Counted from the stretch's first letter, positions 34,082 to 43,272 are shown. The stretch: 55,430 bases of DNA from a bacterium (GCA_021780355.1 JAJXYX010000067.1:1-55430); one strand, 5' to 3'. The notes: generated from the sequence alone by a model not told the origin. Numbers and translations are program-made.

Positions 34082-34516
34082 ATGAATGATAACCACGTCA
34101 AGCTAAGCGTCTACGGCATCTTGGTCGACAAGCATAACAGAATTTTGTTGCAAAAACGGGCCAATACTTCCTATGCAAACGGCTGGTGGTCTTTTCCTGG
34201 AGGACATGTTGAGCAGGGAGAGTCTTTGAGTGCTGCCTTGCTTAGAGAGCTATCAGAAGAATTAGGCGTCACGGCAGATCCCGAAGCGTGCCACTTTTCT
34301 CTTACATTAATCCGTAAGCCGCAGCAGACTAAAAGATACGTTAATTTCTTCTACGTGATTAAGCAATGGCAAGGGCAGCCCGCCATCGCAGATAACAAAG
34401 CATCCGAGCTTAATTTTCTTTCTCCCTCCGAACTCCCCGATCCCATTTTGCCTTATATCAAAGAGGCTCTCAGTTTAATTGATCAAGGGATTCAGTTTTA
34501 TGAATCTGAGCATTAG
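34082..34516 (+). CDS. Nudix hydrolase (MutT-like)
   Basis: A 144-residue Nudix protein. The Nudix box GGHVEQGESLSAALLRELSEELGV fits Gx5Ex7REUxEExGU at about residues 37-60, with the metal-binding REXSEE. The leading strand (VKLSVYGILVDKHNRILLQKR) and the W-W-S-F-P motif are typical. It hydrolyses a nucleoside diphosphate linked to another group; substrate unknown, housecleaning of oxidised nucleotides being common. ATG 34082 is preferred to 34076 because AAGGG lies six bases upstream. It is convergent with the adenylate kinase-like gene. Confidence 0.88.
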   Translation: MNDNHVKLSVYGILVDKHNRILLQKRANTSYANGWWSFPGGHVEQGESLSAALLRELSEELGVTADPEACHFSLTLIRKPQQTKRYVNFFYVIKQWQGQPAIADNKASELNFLSPSELPDPILPYIKEALSLIDQGIQFYESEH

Positions 34517-34533
34517 TCCTGTTTTTTTAAGCA

Positions 34534-35301
34534 TCAAAAATTTTTGATCTGAAATTCTTCTACAAAATCAGATGAATCAGCGCTTGAAGAGGCTAGGGTT
34601 AATGCTAGATGGTCATAAAAAGAAAGGCAGTCTTCCAGAGGGCCGCTTGCATCAAAGACAATGGCAGGAAACGCGTCAAGGGCTTTTTCATAGTAAGATT
34701 CGATGGTATTTCTGTGGTGGCGTAATCGTTTGAGGGTGACGGCTTCCGTATCATTCATTCTTGCCTGGACAAGCTGGCCGCATAAATCGCAATGGCTGCC
34801 ATCAATAGGCTGCGCCCAAAGCTTGTGGTATACGTGCCCGCAGTTTGTGCATACAGATCTGTAAGCAATTCTTTCTAAACATGTTGCATCTGTTGCTGTC
34901 AAATGAAGGATGAACGTTCTCGGCATGAAGCAGAGCGTTTTGAAAAGATTTTGCATGAACGGCACATCATCTGCGTTGCGGGCAAATCCATCTAAAATTA
35001 AGGGCTCCTGTTCTGTTTTAATATCTAGAACGCTTTGTGCGAGTAGAAAATGGACAATGCTGGGATCGATAAAATCTCCCCTTTTTATCGTTTCTTCAAT
35101 CTGGCAGCCTAATTCTGTTTGCATGGCAACTTCTTTCCTTAAAAGATCTCCGATGCTTACATGTTGATAGTCGTAGCGTTCTTTCAAGTATTGAGAGCAA
35201 GTTCCCTTTCCCGAGCCCGGGGGACCGATGAGAATAATGATAGGAGTTAGAGCAGAGAGAGAGGATGCAAAAAAACAGAAAAAGAGTTTACTGAGATTCA
35301 T
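34534..35301 (-). CDS. adenylate kinase-like protein with signal peptide
   Basis: A 255-residue adenylate kinase fold: P-loop GPPGSGKGT (26-34), DGFARNADD in the NMP-binding part, and a zinc lid with Cys151, Cys154, Cys171 and Cys174 (CTNC..CDLC), then RLRHHRNTIESYY. The reaction would be ATP + AMP to 2 ADP. Unusually, residues 1-18 (MNLSKLFFCFFASSLSA) look like a signal peptide, so the enzyme may act outside the cytoplasm. ATG 35301 has GAGGAAA upstream; it overlaps the end of the uridine kinase-like gene by 14 bases. Residue RS instead of GR after IAYR is within family variation. Export is predicted, not shown. Confidence 0.8.
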   Translation of the reverse strand: MNLSKLFFCFFASSLSALTPIIILIGPPGSGKGTCSQYLKERYDYQHVSIGDLLRKEVAMQTELGCQIEETIKRGDFIDPSIVHFLLAQSVLDIKTEQEPLILDGFARNADDVPFMQNLFKTLCFMPRTFILHLTATDATCLERIAYRSVCTNCGHVYHKLWAQPIDGSHCDLCGQLVQARMNDTEAVTLKRLRHHRNTIESYYEKALDAFPAIVFDASGPLEDCLSFYDHLALTLASSSADSSDFVEEFQIKNF

Positions 35302-36091
35302 GAGGAATTTCCTCTGTGTTTTTTTCAATGAGTGTATTTCGATCGTACTGCAGAAAAATTTTTAAGCGATCATAGCCTGTTGTTTGATACTTTTCAAATG
35401 TTTTGATGACATAAGAAACAGTTTTTTCTAAATAATCTTGGCCATCTGATTGTTCAATCACGATGTGGGCTTTATCGAGGGCAGAATCTACAAACGTTTT
35501 TTGAAGGGGAAGCGCTATGGAAAAGAAAAATTTTTTGCTCATCTCCAAGGAGTACCCTCTTTCCGTCATATCCCTCTCAATCCGTCGTTTATATTGGAGT
35601 TCTTCTGGAATATGAAGAAAAATTCTTAAGCCTGGAATCGAGTCGAGCTGCTTTTGTCCTGCATGAATCCCTTCTATGATCACAATGGGTTTCCAATCCA
35701 TTTGTTTAAAACTAGTGGGCATCCAACAAAAAAAATCGTAGACAGGTACGTCGATCTTCTGGCCTTTTTGCAGTCGGTCAAGGTCTTGCAATAGCAAAGG
35801 CCAATTGATCATGGTAGGGTGATCGAAATTAGGAACGCCATCGATAAAATACCGTTTTGGCTGGACTCTTTTATCTAAATAATCATCGAGGCTAAGATAA
35901 CACGTTCGAGTCTCTCCAAGTCCCTGGCTTAATTTTTTTGCAAAGGTTGTCTTGCCAGAAGCAGATCCTCCTGTAATAAAAATAAAATGAGTTTCCCCAT
36001 AGAGACAAGAGGAGAGAAGGGAGAGAAAAAAACAGAACAAGCGAAAAGTTATGTTGTGATCCAAGAATAAATTTCCATGGGTGAATCGCAT
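35288..36091 (-). CDS. uridine/cytidine kinase-like protein with signal peptide
   Basis: A 267-residue P-loop kinase of the Udk/PRK type: GGSASGKTT (41-49), a YLSLDDYLDKR block, FDHPTMINWPLLLQDLDRL, VPVYDFFCWMP and VIIEGIHAGQ are the family's ordered landmarks; RIERDMTERGYS gives the lid Arg residues. It would phosphorylate uridine or cytidine at 5'. The stretch before the P-loop (TFRLFCFFLSLLSSCLYGETH) reads as a signal peptide, so export is likely. ATG 36091 gives a 14-residue lead and overlaps the HAD gene by 43 bases; TTG at about 36064 would give a more usual short n-region. It is coupled to the adenylate kinase-like gene. Confidence 0.75.
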   Translation of the reverse strand: MRFTHGNLFLDHNITFRLFCFFLSLLSSCLYGETHFIFITGGSASGKTTFAKKLSQGLGETRTCYLSLDDYLDKRVQPKRYFIDGVPNFDHPTMINWPLLLQDLDRLQKGQKIDVPVYDFFCWMPTSFKQMDWKPIVIIEGIHAGQKQLDSIPGLRIFLHIPEELQYKRRIERDMTERGYSLEMSKKFFFSIALPLQKTFVDSALDKAHIVIEQSDGQDYLEKTVSYVIKTFEKYQTTGYDRLKIFLQYDRNTLIEKNTEEIPHESQ

Positions 36092-36702
36092 AAATGTAAA
36101 GCTCCTGCTTGTTGTAATTCATTTTGGCTTCCATAGCCATAAGTTACGCCGAGCGGATCGATTTGATTTTGCAAGGCAGCTTCTATGTCGAATCGGCGAT
36201 CTCCGATCATCAAAGAGGGTTTTTTTAGAGAGCTGTTTTCTATGATGTATTCAAGAAGTTTTGCTTTATCAGAGCGGGTCCCATCGAGCTCGGCTCCGTA
36301 GATTTTTTCAAAATAAGAAGAAAGATGAAAGGCTTTGAGGATTTTTACGGCAAAAACTTCGGGTTTTGCAGTAGCGACAAAAAGACGATATCCATCTTTT
36401 TTCAGCTGCGACAGCATTTGTTCAATGTCAGGATAGACAAAATGTTCATACATCCCTTGTTCTGCGTACCGTTTGCGATAATGGGCTAGCGCCGTTTCGA
36501 GATCAGCTTCGGAGGGGGAAGGAAGTAGTTTTCGAAAACTTTCTTTAAGAGAGGGGCCGATGCACCAGCTTAAATGATCTGATGAAGGGGCATCGACTCC
36601 CATATTCGCAAGGGCAAACTGGATGCATTTGGTGATCCCTTCTTTAGGATCGATCAATGTGCCATCTAAATCGAAAAGAATTTCTCGATAGATTTTACTC
36701 AT
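36049..36702 (-). CDS. HAD-superfamily phosphatase (Gph-like)
   Basis: A 217-residue HAD hydrolase, subfamily IA. Motif I FDLDGTLIDP (about 10-19) gives the nucleophile and acid Asp; motif II VATAKPE, motif III Lys (SDKAKLLEYI) and motif IV MIGDRRFDIEAA are all present, with a helical C1 cap between I and II. The family includes phosphoglycolate phosphatase and 5'-nucleotidases. Its place upstream of two nucleotide kinases and downstream of OMP decarboxylase favours a nucleotide substrate, but this is inference. ATG 36702 follows the inverted repeat at 36710-36867. Confidence 0.82.
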   Translation of the reverse strand: MSKIYREILFDLDGTLIDPKEGITKCIQFALANMGVDAPSSDHLSWCIGPSLKESFRKLLPSPSEADLETALAHYRKRYAEQGMYEHFVYPDIEQMLSQLKKDGYRLFVATAKPEVFAVKILKAFHLSSYFEKIYGAELDGTRSDKAKLLEYIIENSSLKKPSLMIGDRRFDIEAALQNQIDPLGVTYGYGSQNELQQAGALHLCDSPMEIYSWITT

Positions 36703-36709
36703 GTTAAGC

Positions 36710-36867
36710 AGGTCCTTATAAATATTTATAAAAAAAATTCAAAGAGCTTTTCGCTAGCTTTCACATCAGCCTCTTCAGCCATGTGCACGCACATTGTCTT
36801 CGTCGTCTGCTGCAAAATCTCATCGAAAATCTCCTTGAATTTTTTTTATAAATATTTACGAGGACCT
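36710..36867. repeat. 158-bp interrupted inverted repeat between two minus-strand genes
   Basis: Arms of 33 bases, AGGTCCTTATAAATATTTAT.. (36710-36742) and its near-exact complement (36835-36867), enclose about 92 bases. On the minus strand the enclosed part reads KEIFDEILQQTTKTMC and EEADVKASEKLFEFF before a TAA in the left arm, which looks like a coding remnant. A 19-codon ATG frame with AAGGAG upstream also exists. The nature of the element is unknown. Confidence 0.65.
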
Positions 36868-36869
36868 AC

Positions 36870-37670
36870 TTATGTCCGATCGATCTCCTGCAGGATCAGC
36901 TCTAGTTGATTTTTAACTGTAGCATAATCAACGTTTGGAGAAGGGTTGTCAAATGTTTTATTTCTGTGGATCGGCTGAAGAGTAAAAAGATTTTTCCTGT
37001 CTGTGATGGAAGTAAGCACTAATGTGATGAGAGATCCGACCTCTTTTAGATTGATTGTAATCTGATGAGGGAACTGAGTGCTTAAAAAGTATGCTTTTCC
37101 TTGCTTTTCGATTTGGCTGGTTTTTCTTTCTGCTCGAACATATCGATTCCATTCAGGCTGGAATTTTCCGGAAGTCTCATCTCTTTTGGGGATTTTATAT
37201 AATCCTAAATAATGTTCGGGCAGAGGAAAGGGCTTGCCTTCTTGATAGGCCTGTTTGGCTTTTTCAATTTCCGCCAGTTCAGATGCATTGATATCATGCA
37301 CTTCGAAGGTTTCATGTAGATAAGAACCAGAGAGAAGGAAAGAAGCGTAATCCCAAGCATGGGAATGAATAGGGGTTTGCGCTTCTAGATGATCCTTATT
37401 CCAAAAATGAATCCTTAATTTTACGCAATTAGACAAACGGCAGATCCCTAGTTTAAAAAATTTGTTGGGATGGAAGTAGGAACTTTTCACAATGGACTCG
37501 GGGATCCCATGTTCTAGCAGATGAGTAAGGAAACTTCGAACTCCATCGATGCCGATGCCCTGAAGCGCTTTTATGTAATTTTCGCCTCTCGTTTCCTCTG
37601 GATCGCTGCCGAGCACGTTGAGCAGGTAGTTTTGTATTCCATCTAAAGTTAAATCATCAAGTTTTTTCAT
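36870..37670 (-). CDS. cupin-like protein of unknown function
   Basis: A 266-residue protein. The central part LRIHFWNKDHLEAQTPIHSHAWDYASFLLSGSYLHETFEV looks like a cupin strand set, with His-Ser-His and a later His as possible metal ligands, and QFPHQITI could give another. The rest is unrecognised. If it is a metal cupin it may bind iron and act as a dioxygenase or isomerase, but this is only from pattern. It lies nine bases downstream of the OMP decarboxylase gene on the same strand and is probably co-transcribed with it. Confidence 0.6.
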   Translation of the reverse strand: MKKLDDLTLDGIQNYLLNVLGSDPEETRGENYIKALQGIGIDGVRSFLTHLLEHGIPESIVKSSYFHPNKFFKLGICRLSNCVKLRIHFWNKDHLEAQTPIHSHAWDYASFLLSGSYLHETFEVHDINASELAEIEKAKQAYQEGKPFPLPEHYLGLYKIPKRDETSGKFQPEWNRYVRAERKTSQIEKQGKAYFLSTQFPHQITINLKEVGSLITLVLTSITDRKNLFTLQPIHRNKTFDNPSPNVDYATVKNQLELILQEIDRT

Positions 37671-37678
37671 AAATTTGT

Positions 37679-38335
37679 TTACTCTTTCATTAATCGTTGA
37701 ACCGCTTCTCTAGGTTGGTCTGCCTCATAAATTGCCCTTCCGATAATGGAGTAGTTTCCACCAGCCTTGAGCACGCTTTGATAAGAGCCCCCCTGATATC
37801 CGACGCCGCAGCAGACGAGGGTCGCTTGGTCTCCGACCAGAGCTCTGATTTGCGCCACTTTATCTGGCCGGTTGCCGGGAGCTTGAACTCCGTAGACGCC
37901 AGTAAAAGCAGCCAGTTTAGCCAAATCTGTCGAGATGGGGCTTGTAAAGATGAGCCCGCCTGGATTGGTAAGCTCAATTTGCATGATGATGCCGAGTTCG
38001 TCTTTTGCCGCTCGAAGGCAGCTTTCAATGCCATCGGGGCCGATGATGCCGTGGACCATGATCGCATTGGCTCCTTGATCTTTGACAATTTCGATGATTT
38101 TCTCATTTGTATGAGGAACATCGGCTACTTTGAAATCAGCAAATATGGGCTTGTTGTATCTGTTTTTAAATTTTCCAATGCAGCCAACCCCTTCTTTTAA
38201 AGCTAAAAAGCCAGACAATTTGATCACATCGATGTCTTCGTAAATTTCATCTACTATGCGGAAATTCTCTTCAGAGGTAGGAAGGTCAGCTGCAAAAATA
38301 ATGCCCGTTTTCCAAGTTCCGAAATGATTTTTCAT
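37679..38335 (-). CDS. pyrF: orotidine 5'-phosphate decarboxylase
   Basis: A 218-residue TIM-barrel decarboxylase of the short (archaeal-like) class. The catalytic DFKVADVPHTN block provides the Asp-x-Lys-xx-Asp tetrad residues, FAADLP the first-strand Asp, and GRAIYEADQPREAVQ the phosphate gripper Arg. It converts OMP to UMP, the last step of pyrimidine synthesis, in the cytosol. No other pyr gene is seen in the window, so it may serve salvage from orotate or belong to a scattered pathway. Its ATG overlaps the stop of the small upstream gene by four bases. Confidence 0.85.
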   Translation of the reverse strand: MKNHFGTWKTGIIFAADLPTSEENFRIVDEIYEDIDVIKLSGFLALKEGVGCIGKFKNRYNKPIFADFKVADVPHTNEKIIEIVKDQGANAIMVHGIIGPDGIESCLRAAKDELGIIMQIELTNPGGLIFTSPISTDLAKLAAFTGVYGVQAPGNRPDKVAQIRALVGDQATLVCCGVGYQGGSYQSVLKAGGNYSIIGRAIYEADQPREAVQRLMKE

Positions 38336-38622
38336 GATGTTTGTTTCCTGATTTGATTTTTTATTTCCTCGATGATTTGAGATAAATTTTCTTCTGAAGA
38401 AACTTCAGAAATGCTGAAATTTCCATCAGAGTGTAAGAGAAAAAGACAGTCTTGGCGTTTGCAAACAAAGACGACAGGATTGCCCAGAGAAAAGATCCGA
38501 AATCTTAAATTTGTTAAGATCGACACGAAATCAGAGAGGGGAACTTCTTTTTCTTCGATTTTCCCTCCCATTTGCACTTTTCCTTGATAGTCGGAGCAAG
38601 GAATAATGTCATAAAGCTGCAT
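38332..38622 (-). CDS. small protein of unknown function between a class V aminotransferase and pyrF
   Basis: A 96-residue soluble protein without signal peptide or known motif; it contains DIIPCSDYQGKV and VFVCKRQDCLFLLHSDG with three cysteines. ATG 38622 is preferred over 38643 because AGAGGT lies eight bases upstream. It overlaps both neighbours, by 14 and 4 bases, which implies a co-translated operon. Function unknown. Confidence 0.6.
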   Translation of the reverse strand: MQLYDIIPCSDYQGKVQMGGKIEEKEVPLSDFVSILTNLRFRIFSLGNPVVFVCKRQDCLFLLHSDGNFSISEVSSEENLSQIIEEIKNQIRKQTS

Positions 38623-39778
38623 TGGAAAATACCTCTTTTGCAATGATGCTAAACTCTCGAAGAGCGCTTAGAGCTTTTTCTATATGTTCAGAAGTTGAAT
38701 CCCAGCCAAAACTAAATCTTAAGGTTCCTGATTCCTCTAGTTTGAGCTGTTGATGGTGCAAAGGAGAGCAGTGGACTCCTCCGCGAACAAAGATCTTTTG
38801 TGTTTTTAAAAAGGATGCCCAATGCAGTTCAGGAGAACCGTAAGCAGGTTTTAAGGCAATGATAGCCAGTCTGTTTTCTTCATCGCCTTTTCCGATGATT
38901 TGCAATCCTTCTATGTGCCGAACCCCTTCTAAAAATTGAGAGACTAAGAGACTTTCTTTCTTTTGATGTTCTTTCGTAGTGTCATGAGCAAATGCTAAAG
39001 AATCGACTAAAGCCTGAATGGCCGGAAGATTCATGGTTCCCACTTCAGCGAAATAGTCGTGTTGATTGAGCGTCTCTTCGACCATGGAATTGACTCCCGT
39101 TCCGCCCAAAATAATCGGCTCGAGGTGTTTTTTGGCCACTAAAACGGCGGCTCCAGGGACGGAATGCAAATGCTTATGGGAAGGAAAAACGAGAAAATCT
39201 GCCTGATGCAGGCTCGATAGGTTTAAAGCTCCTGCAGATTGACTTGCATCGATTAAAATAGCAGTAGTAGGAGAGTGCAGGCGGATCAAATCCATGATCT
39301 CTTCGACAGGATAAATCGATCCATTCACATTGCTTGCATGAGTTAAGCAAAAGAGCTTTGGAGAGTGAGCTAGCGCTTCGAAAAGGCGCGATTTGATGAA
39401 TTGGTCTTCTTCATCATAAAGAGAAGCTAAAAGGCAGCGGCATGAATGTTTAAGAGAAAGCCAGGGTCTGACGACGGCATTATGGGATCGATTATCAATG
39501 GCCAGGCAAGAATCTTTTTTGATAAATCCTTTGATGACTTGGTTGAGTCCTACTGTTGCGCTATGGGTAAAATACACAGAGCTCGCTGAAATGTTTAGTA
39601 AAGCGGCTGCCCGTTTTCTCATTTCTTGTAGCAAAGTATCCGATCCATTTTGCCTGATGCCGCTAGGCGGAGCGCATAGGCTTTTATAAAAGGAATCGAG
39701 GGCGATTTTCGATTTGGGAAAAGAGGTTGCTGCGTAATTTAAATAGACAATGTCCTGTTGATGATCGATTTCATTCAT
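38609..39778 (-). CDS. class V aminotransferase / cysteine desulfurase-like enzyme
   Basis: A 389-residue PLP enzyme of the IscS/SufS/Csd superfamily. YLNYAATSFPK at the start, THSATVGLN, SNVNGSIYPV, DASQSAGAL and FPSHKHLHSVPGAAVL (Lys of the internal aldimine) are the class V landmarks. A cysteine lies at FVRGGVHCSPLHH, in the place of the flexible catalytic loop, so sulphur transfer from cysteine is likely. No IscU/SufE gene is adjacent; the partners are a small unknown protein and pyrF. ATG 39778 gives the family-like N-terminus; GTG 39802 is an alternative. Confidence 0.8.
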   Translation of the reverse strand: MNEIDHQQDIVYLNYAATSFPKSKIALDSFYKSLCAPPSGIRQNGSDTLLQEMRKRAAALLNISASSVYFTHSATVGLNQVIKGFIKKDSCLAIDNRSHNAVVRPWLSLKHSCRCLLASLYDEEDQFIKSRLFEALAHSPKLFCLTHASNVNGSIYPVEEIMDLIRLHSPTTAILIDASQSAGALNLSSLHQADFLVFPSHKHLHSVPGAAVLVAKKHLEPIILGGTGVNSMVEETLNQHDYFAEVGTMNLPAIQALVDSLAFAHDTTKEHQKKESLLVSQFLEGVRHIEGLQIIGKGDEENRLAIIALKPAYGSPELHWASFLKTQKIFVRGGVHCSPLHHQQLKLEESGTLRFSFGWDSTSEHIEKALSALREFSIIAKEVFSNAAL

Positions 39779-39910
39779 AAAAAAGCAAGGTTCCTGACCC
39801 ACAGCGAACGACTCTAAAAAATATGTCGGGTTCGTAGTATTTCATAAATCGCTTGTTTTAAACAATGTATCATTTTTTTTTGAATTTTTTGAGGGCTAGT
39901 ATCTGAAATC

Positions 39911-39939
39911 TTGACTCCCCTTTTTTTCCATGTTACGAT
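39911..39939 (+). promoter_or_regulatory. putative promoter for menB-menA
   Basis: TTGACT (39911-39916), a 17-base spacer and TACGAT (39934-39939) stand 33 bases before ATG 39972 in the gap that separates menB from the divergent class V aminotransferase gene. Prediction by eye. Confidence 0.45.
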
Positions 39940-39971
39940 CTCTTGTTTCTGCAACAATTTGAGGTGAAGTG

Positions 39972-40790
39972 ATGACATTTCCATGGCAGCCGGCTGGGGA
40001 GTATACAGACATTACGTATCATAAGATGGAAGGGATCGCTAAAATTACGATCAATCGTCCAGAGAGGCGCAATGCATTCCGTCCCTTGACCGTTGATGAA
40101 ATGAGTCATGCTTTGCAAGACGCGCGGCATGATCCGAGCATTGGCTGCGTCATTTTGACGGGAGCTGGAAAAGAGGCTTTTTGTTCGGGAGGAGATCAGA
40201 AAATCCGAGGCGATGCCGGTTATGCAGATCAGCAAGGCGCTCATCGATTGAATGTGCTTGATTTTCAAAGACAAATCCGAACATGTCCAAAACCGGTGAT
40301 TGCCATGGTTGCTGGCTACGCGATCGGCGGCGGCCATGTTTTACATGTGATGTGTGATTTAAGTATTGCCGCAGATAACGCGATCTTCGGGCAGACAGGA
40401 CCTAAAGTAGGCTCTTTCGATGGGGGATTCGGCTCTAGTTTTTTAGCTCGCATAGTTGGACAAAAAAAAGCGCGGGAAATATGGTTTCTTTGCCGTCAGT
40501 ATAAAGCTCAAGAGGCGCTCGATATGGGGCTCGTCAATTGCGTGGTTCCCTACGAGAAGCTCGAAGAGACGACAGTACAATGGTGCCGTGAAATCCTCGC
40601 TCATTCGCCGATGGCTCTTCGCTGCTTAAAAGCAGGGCTCAATGCTGATTGCGATGGACAGTCAGGCCTGCAAGAACTTGCGGGTAATGCGACGATGCTC
40701 TTTTACATGACGGAAGAGGGGCAGGAAGGACGCAATGCATTTAATGAAAAACGGAGACCCGACTATGCCCGCTTCCCCAAACGCCCTTAA
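39972..40790 (+). CDS. menB: 1,4-dihydroxy-2-naphthoyl-CoA synthase
   Basis: A 272-residue crotonase-fold enzyme with MenB-specific features: [28 protein letters not shown] (the active-site loop), [11 protein letters not shown] for the oxyanion hole, [13 protein letters not shown] with catalytic Asp and the C-terminal [13 protein letters not shown]. It closes the second ring of o-succinylbenzoyl-CoA in menaquinone synthesis. ATG 39972 is used with GAGG seven bases upstream; GTG 39969 is adjacent. It overlaps menA by 26 bases. Confidence 0.95.
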   Translation: MTFPWQPAGEYTDITYHKMEGIAKITINRPERRNAFRPLTVDEMSHALQDARHDPSIGCVILTGAGKEAFCSGGDQKIRGDAGYADQQGAHRLNVLDFQRQIRTCPKPVIAMVAGYAIGGGHVLHVMCDLSIAADNAIFGQTGPKVGSFDGGFGSSFLARIVGQKKAREIWFLCRQYKAQEALDMGLVNCVVPYEKLEETTVQWCREILAHSPMALRCLKAGLNADCDGQSGLQELAGNATMLFYMTEEGQEGRNAFNEKRRPDYARFPKRP

Positions 40791-41637
40791 AGCCTGGCTA
40801 TTGGCATCCCGTCCTAAAACGCTGATCGCTTCGATCAGCCCTGTTTTGATTGCGTCGAGCCTGGCTTCCTCTTTTCGTTTAGATTTGCTTTTATTATGTC
40901 TGGCTTTTTCTATTTGCATCCAAATAGGGGCTAATTTTGCCAATGACTATTTCGATTGCATCAAAGGGACCGACACAGCTGATCGTATTGGCCCTGCGAG
41001 AGCTGCTCAATCGGGCTGGATTGCTTTGCCTGCGTTGAAAAGAGGCATGGCGTTGATGTTCATCCTCGCAGCTCTCATCAGCTTGCCTCTTCTTGCTCGA
41101 GGAGGGGCTTGGGGCTTTTCGATTGTTGGGCTCTCCATTCTTTTTGCTATTTGGTATACCGCAGGTTCCCGCCCTCTCGGCTATCTGGGGCTAGGAGAGA
41201 TTCTTGTGCTCTTGTTTTATGGCCCTGTCGCGACCTTAAGCACCTATTATATTTTGACGTTGCAAGGAGATTGGCTCGTTTTTTTCGCCTCGCTGCCTCC
41301 AGGTCTGCTCTCTTGTTCAATTTTAATCGCGAATAATCTTCGGGATGAATCGACCGATCGGGCCGCTCATAAACAAACGCTTGTCGTCCGCCTTGGTCAA
41401 ACTTTCGGCCGCTTGGAATATGTAGCAACGGTGCTTTTCGCTATTTTTCTTCCCGTTTGTTTAGCTTTCATTGATTTGGCGCCTGCAAGCTGGGCTTTCA
41501 TGGCTCTTCTTTTCCCCTTATCCTATCCCGCTTTACAAAGAGCCTGGAGAGCTCAAACACCTCAAGAGTTTATCCCCTTATTGCCTGCAAGCGCGCAGCT
41601 TCTCGCTCTTTATACGGTGTGTTTTTTATTTGTTTAG
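40765..41637 (+). CDS. menA: 1,4-dihydroxy-2-naphthoate polyprenyltransferase
   Basis: A 290-residue UbiA-superfamily prenyltransferase with about eight to nine membrane helices. First Asp-rich motif [11 protein letters not shown] (in [11 protein letters not shown]) and second motif [17 protein letters not shown] bind the Mg-prenyl diphosphate; RPKTL near the N-terminus is the usual MenA start. It attaches the isoprenoid tail to dihydroxynaphthoate at the inner membrane. ATG 40765 has GGAG eight bases upstream. It ends four bases inside the convergent menD. Confidence 0.92.
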   Translation: MPASPNALKAWLLASRPKTLIASISPVLIASSLASSFRLDLLLLCLAFSICIQIGANFANDYFDCIKGTDTADRIGPARAAQSGWIALPALKRGMALMFILAALISLPLLARGGAWGFSIVGLSILFAIWYTAGSRPLGYLGLGEILVLLFYGPVATLSTYYILTLQGDWLVFFASLPPGLLSCSILIANNLRDESTDRAAHKQTLVVRLGQTFGRLEYVATVLFAIFLPVCLAFIDLAPASWAFMALLFPLSYPALQRAWRAQTPQEFIPLLPASAQLLALYTVCFLFV

Positions 41638-43205
41638 CTAATCCATTCCACAACAAGAGAGGAGTCCCAGGGTTGTTGGAAAATGGAGGTCAACTCCTCT
41701 ACAGACTGGGCTTTAAGGTAGGGAAGTTTAAACATCTTGGCCGCATGGGAAAATTGCCAAGAGTGGGGATTGGTCCAAAACTTTTCAAAATGTTCTGTGG
41801 CCTTTGCAATGGGAAGGCGGGAAAAGATTTTACCTCCAAAGTTATTGGAAATCACGAGCATGACGGGATGTTTGGTGTGCTGCAGCAAAGGTAAAGAATT
41901 GAGATCATATAAAGCGGCTTGATCGCCGATCCAGGCGATTAAAGGGCCTTGAAGTCCTTCTGTCAATCCGGCAGCTGTTGCAATGTTGCCGTCGATGCCA
42001 GAAAGACCTCGGTTTGAAAAAATTCTGCCTTGCATCGATTTGCAAGCAGGAAAGAAAAAATGGTCTGCGTTTCGAATCGGCATACTGCTGCCTAAATAGA
42101 GCGACCAGTTCGGTTGAAAGCAGGCAGCTAGCTCTTGGAAAGCAAGCGGCTCTGGATCAGAGGAAAAAGTTTGTTCGGATTGCATCTCTATGTGAGCGGC
42201 CCTATCTTGCTCTTTCCAAAAAGCCAGCCAAGTTTCGGGCGCAGCTTCTGCGTGCACGGAGGCGCAAAAAGCGGGAATATCGGCCAATATCCGCTTTGTT
42301 ACAGAGCGGGAAGGATCTTGAAGTTCTTTCCAAGGGCTTACATGGATATGATGAGCTTTGGCTTTCCAGCTAAGGATGGATTTAGCTGTAATCCTTTCTC
42401 CAAAATGAATGAGTGTTTCAGCCGCTGGTGGGTTTTTTCCTAAAAGTCTATCGAAATGGACAATTTGCTCTTCGGTCATCTGGAGTCTGGCTTGAGATAA
42501 AATGTCGGCAAATACAGGCCAGCGCAGCTTATGCGCCAATTCTAAAATAGGAGTTAGATCGGTTTCTTTCGGAAGCTTGCCGATGACGATGGCTCCCAAC
42601 CCAGATACGTTTGTCGATTCCGAGGGGATTTTGTTAGATAAGATAGCTTCAATAGGCCGCCCCTCAGGCAAGGAAGGGAGAGGGAGGGTAAAGAGAGGCT
42701 CTCGAATGTGCCAATTGATATGAATAGGGCCTGGATCTTCTCTTGTTAAACAGACCGCTTGCGCGAGACTAGACCTTACATAAGACTCTTGGGTCTGCTG
42801 ATCTGCTGTGGGTAAATGAACATGGCTTCTCACGAAATGAGTAAAGAGTTTGATTTGATCGCATGTTTGATTGGCCCCGGTTTCTATTAATTCGGGTGGT
42901 CGATCGGCTGTAAGTAAAATGAAAGCTGCGCGGCTGTGATAAGCTTCCATGACAGCAGGGAGCAAATTGCCGACAGCTGTTCCTGAAGTGACGATGAGGG
43001 CTGTTGCGCTCTTTTTTGCTTTCGCAGCTCCTAGCGCGAAAAAGCCAAGCCCCCGCTCATCATAATGTACATAGATCTTCGCGCCTCGGTGGCGGGCGGT
43101 GGCCAAGGCCAGCGGCGTGCTGCGGGAGCCGGGCGCTAGATAAAAACAGTTTACGCCTTGCTGAACCAGCTGATCGACGATCCACCAGGCCATTCGATAG
43201 TTCAT
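41634..43205 (-). CDS. menD: 2-succinyl-5-enolpyruvyl-6-hydroxy-3-cyclohexene-1-carboxylate synthase
   Basis: A 523-residue thiamine-diphosphate enzyme, near usual MenD length. The N-terminal PYR domain shows FYLAPGSRSTPLALA and HYDERGLGFFALGAAKA (catalytic Glu); the C-terminal PP domain shows LGSSMPIRNAD, FSNRGLSGIDGNIATA (cofactor-binding GxDG block) and LVISNNFGGKIF. It joins 2-oxoglutarate to isochorismate in menaquinone synthesis. It faces menA, overlapping by four bases, and so forms part of a split men cluster. Confidence 0.93.
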   Translation of the reverse strand: MNYRMAWWIVDQLVQQGVNCFYLAPGSRSTPLALATARHRGAKIYVHYDERGLGFFALGAAKAKKSATALIVTSGTAVGNLLPAVMEAYHSRAAFILLTADRPPELIETGANQTCDQIKLFTHFVRSHVHLPTADQQTQESYVRSSLAQAVCLTREDPGPIHINWHIREPLFTLPLPSLPEGRPIEAILSNKIPSESTNVSGLGAIVIGKLPKETDLTPILELAHKLRWPVFADILSQARLQMTEEQIVHFDRLLGKNPPAAETLIHFGERITAKSILSWKAKAHHIHVSPWKELQDPSRSVTKRILADIPAFCASVHAEAAPETWLAFWKEQDRAAHIEMQSEQTFSSDPEPLAFQELAACFQPNWSLYLGSSMPIRNADHFFFPACKSMQGRIFSNRGLSGIDGNIATAAGLTEGLQGPLIAWIGDQAALYDLNSLPLLQHTKHPVMLVISNNFGGKIFSRLPIAKATEHFEKFWTNPHSWQFSHAAKMFKLPYLKAQSVEELTSIFQQPWDSSLVVEWIS

Positions 43206-43272
43206 AGAGGAAAAAACTTGCAGTTTCAGCGAAAGTGTGCCTCAAAAACTGGTCTTTGACAAGTGTTTTTCT

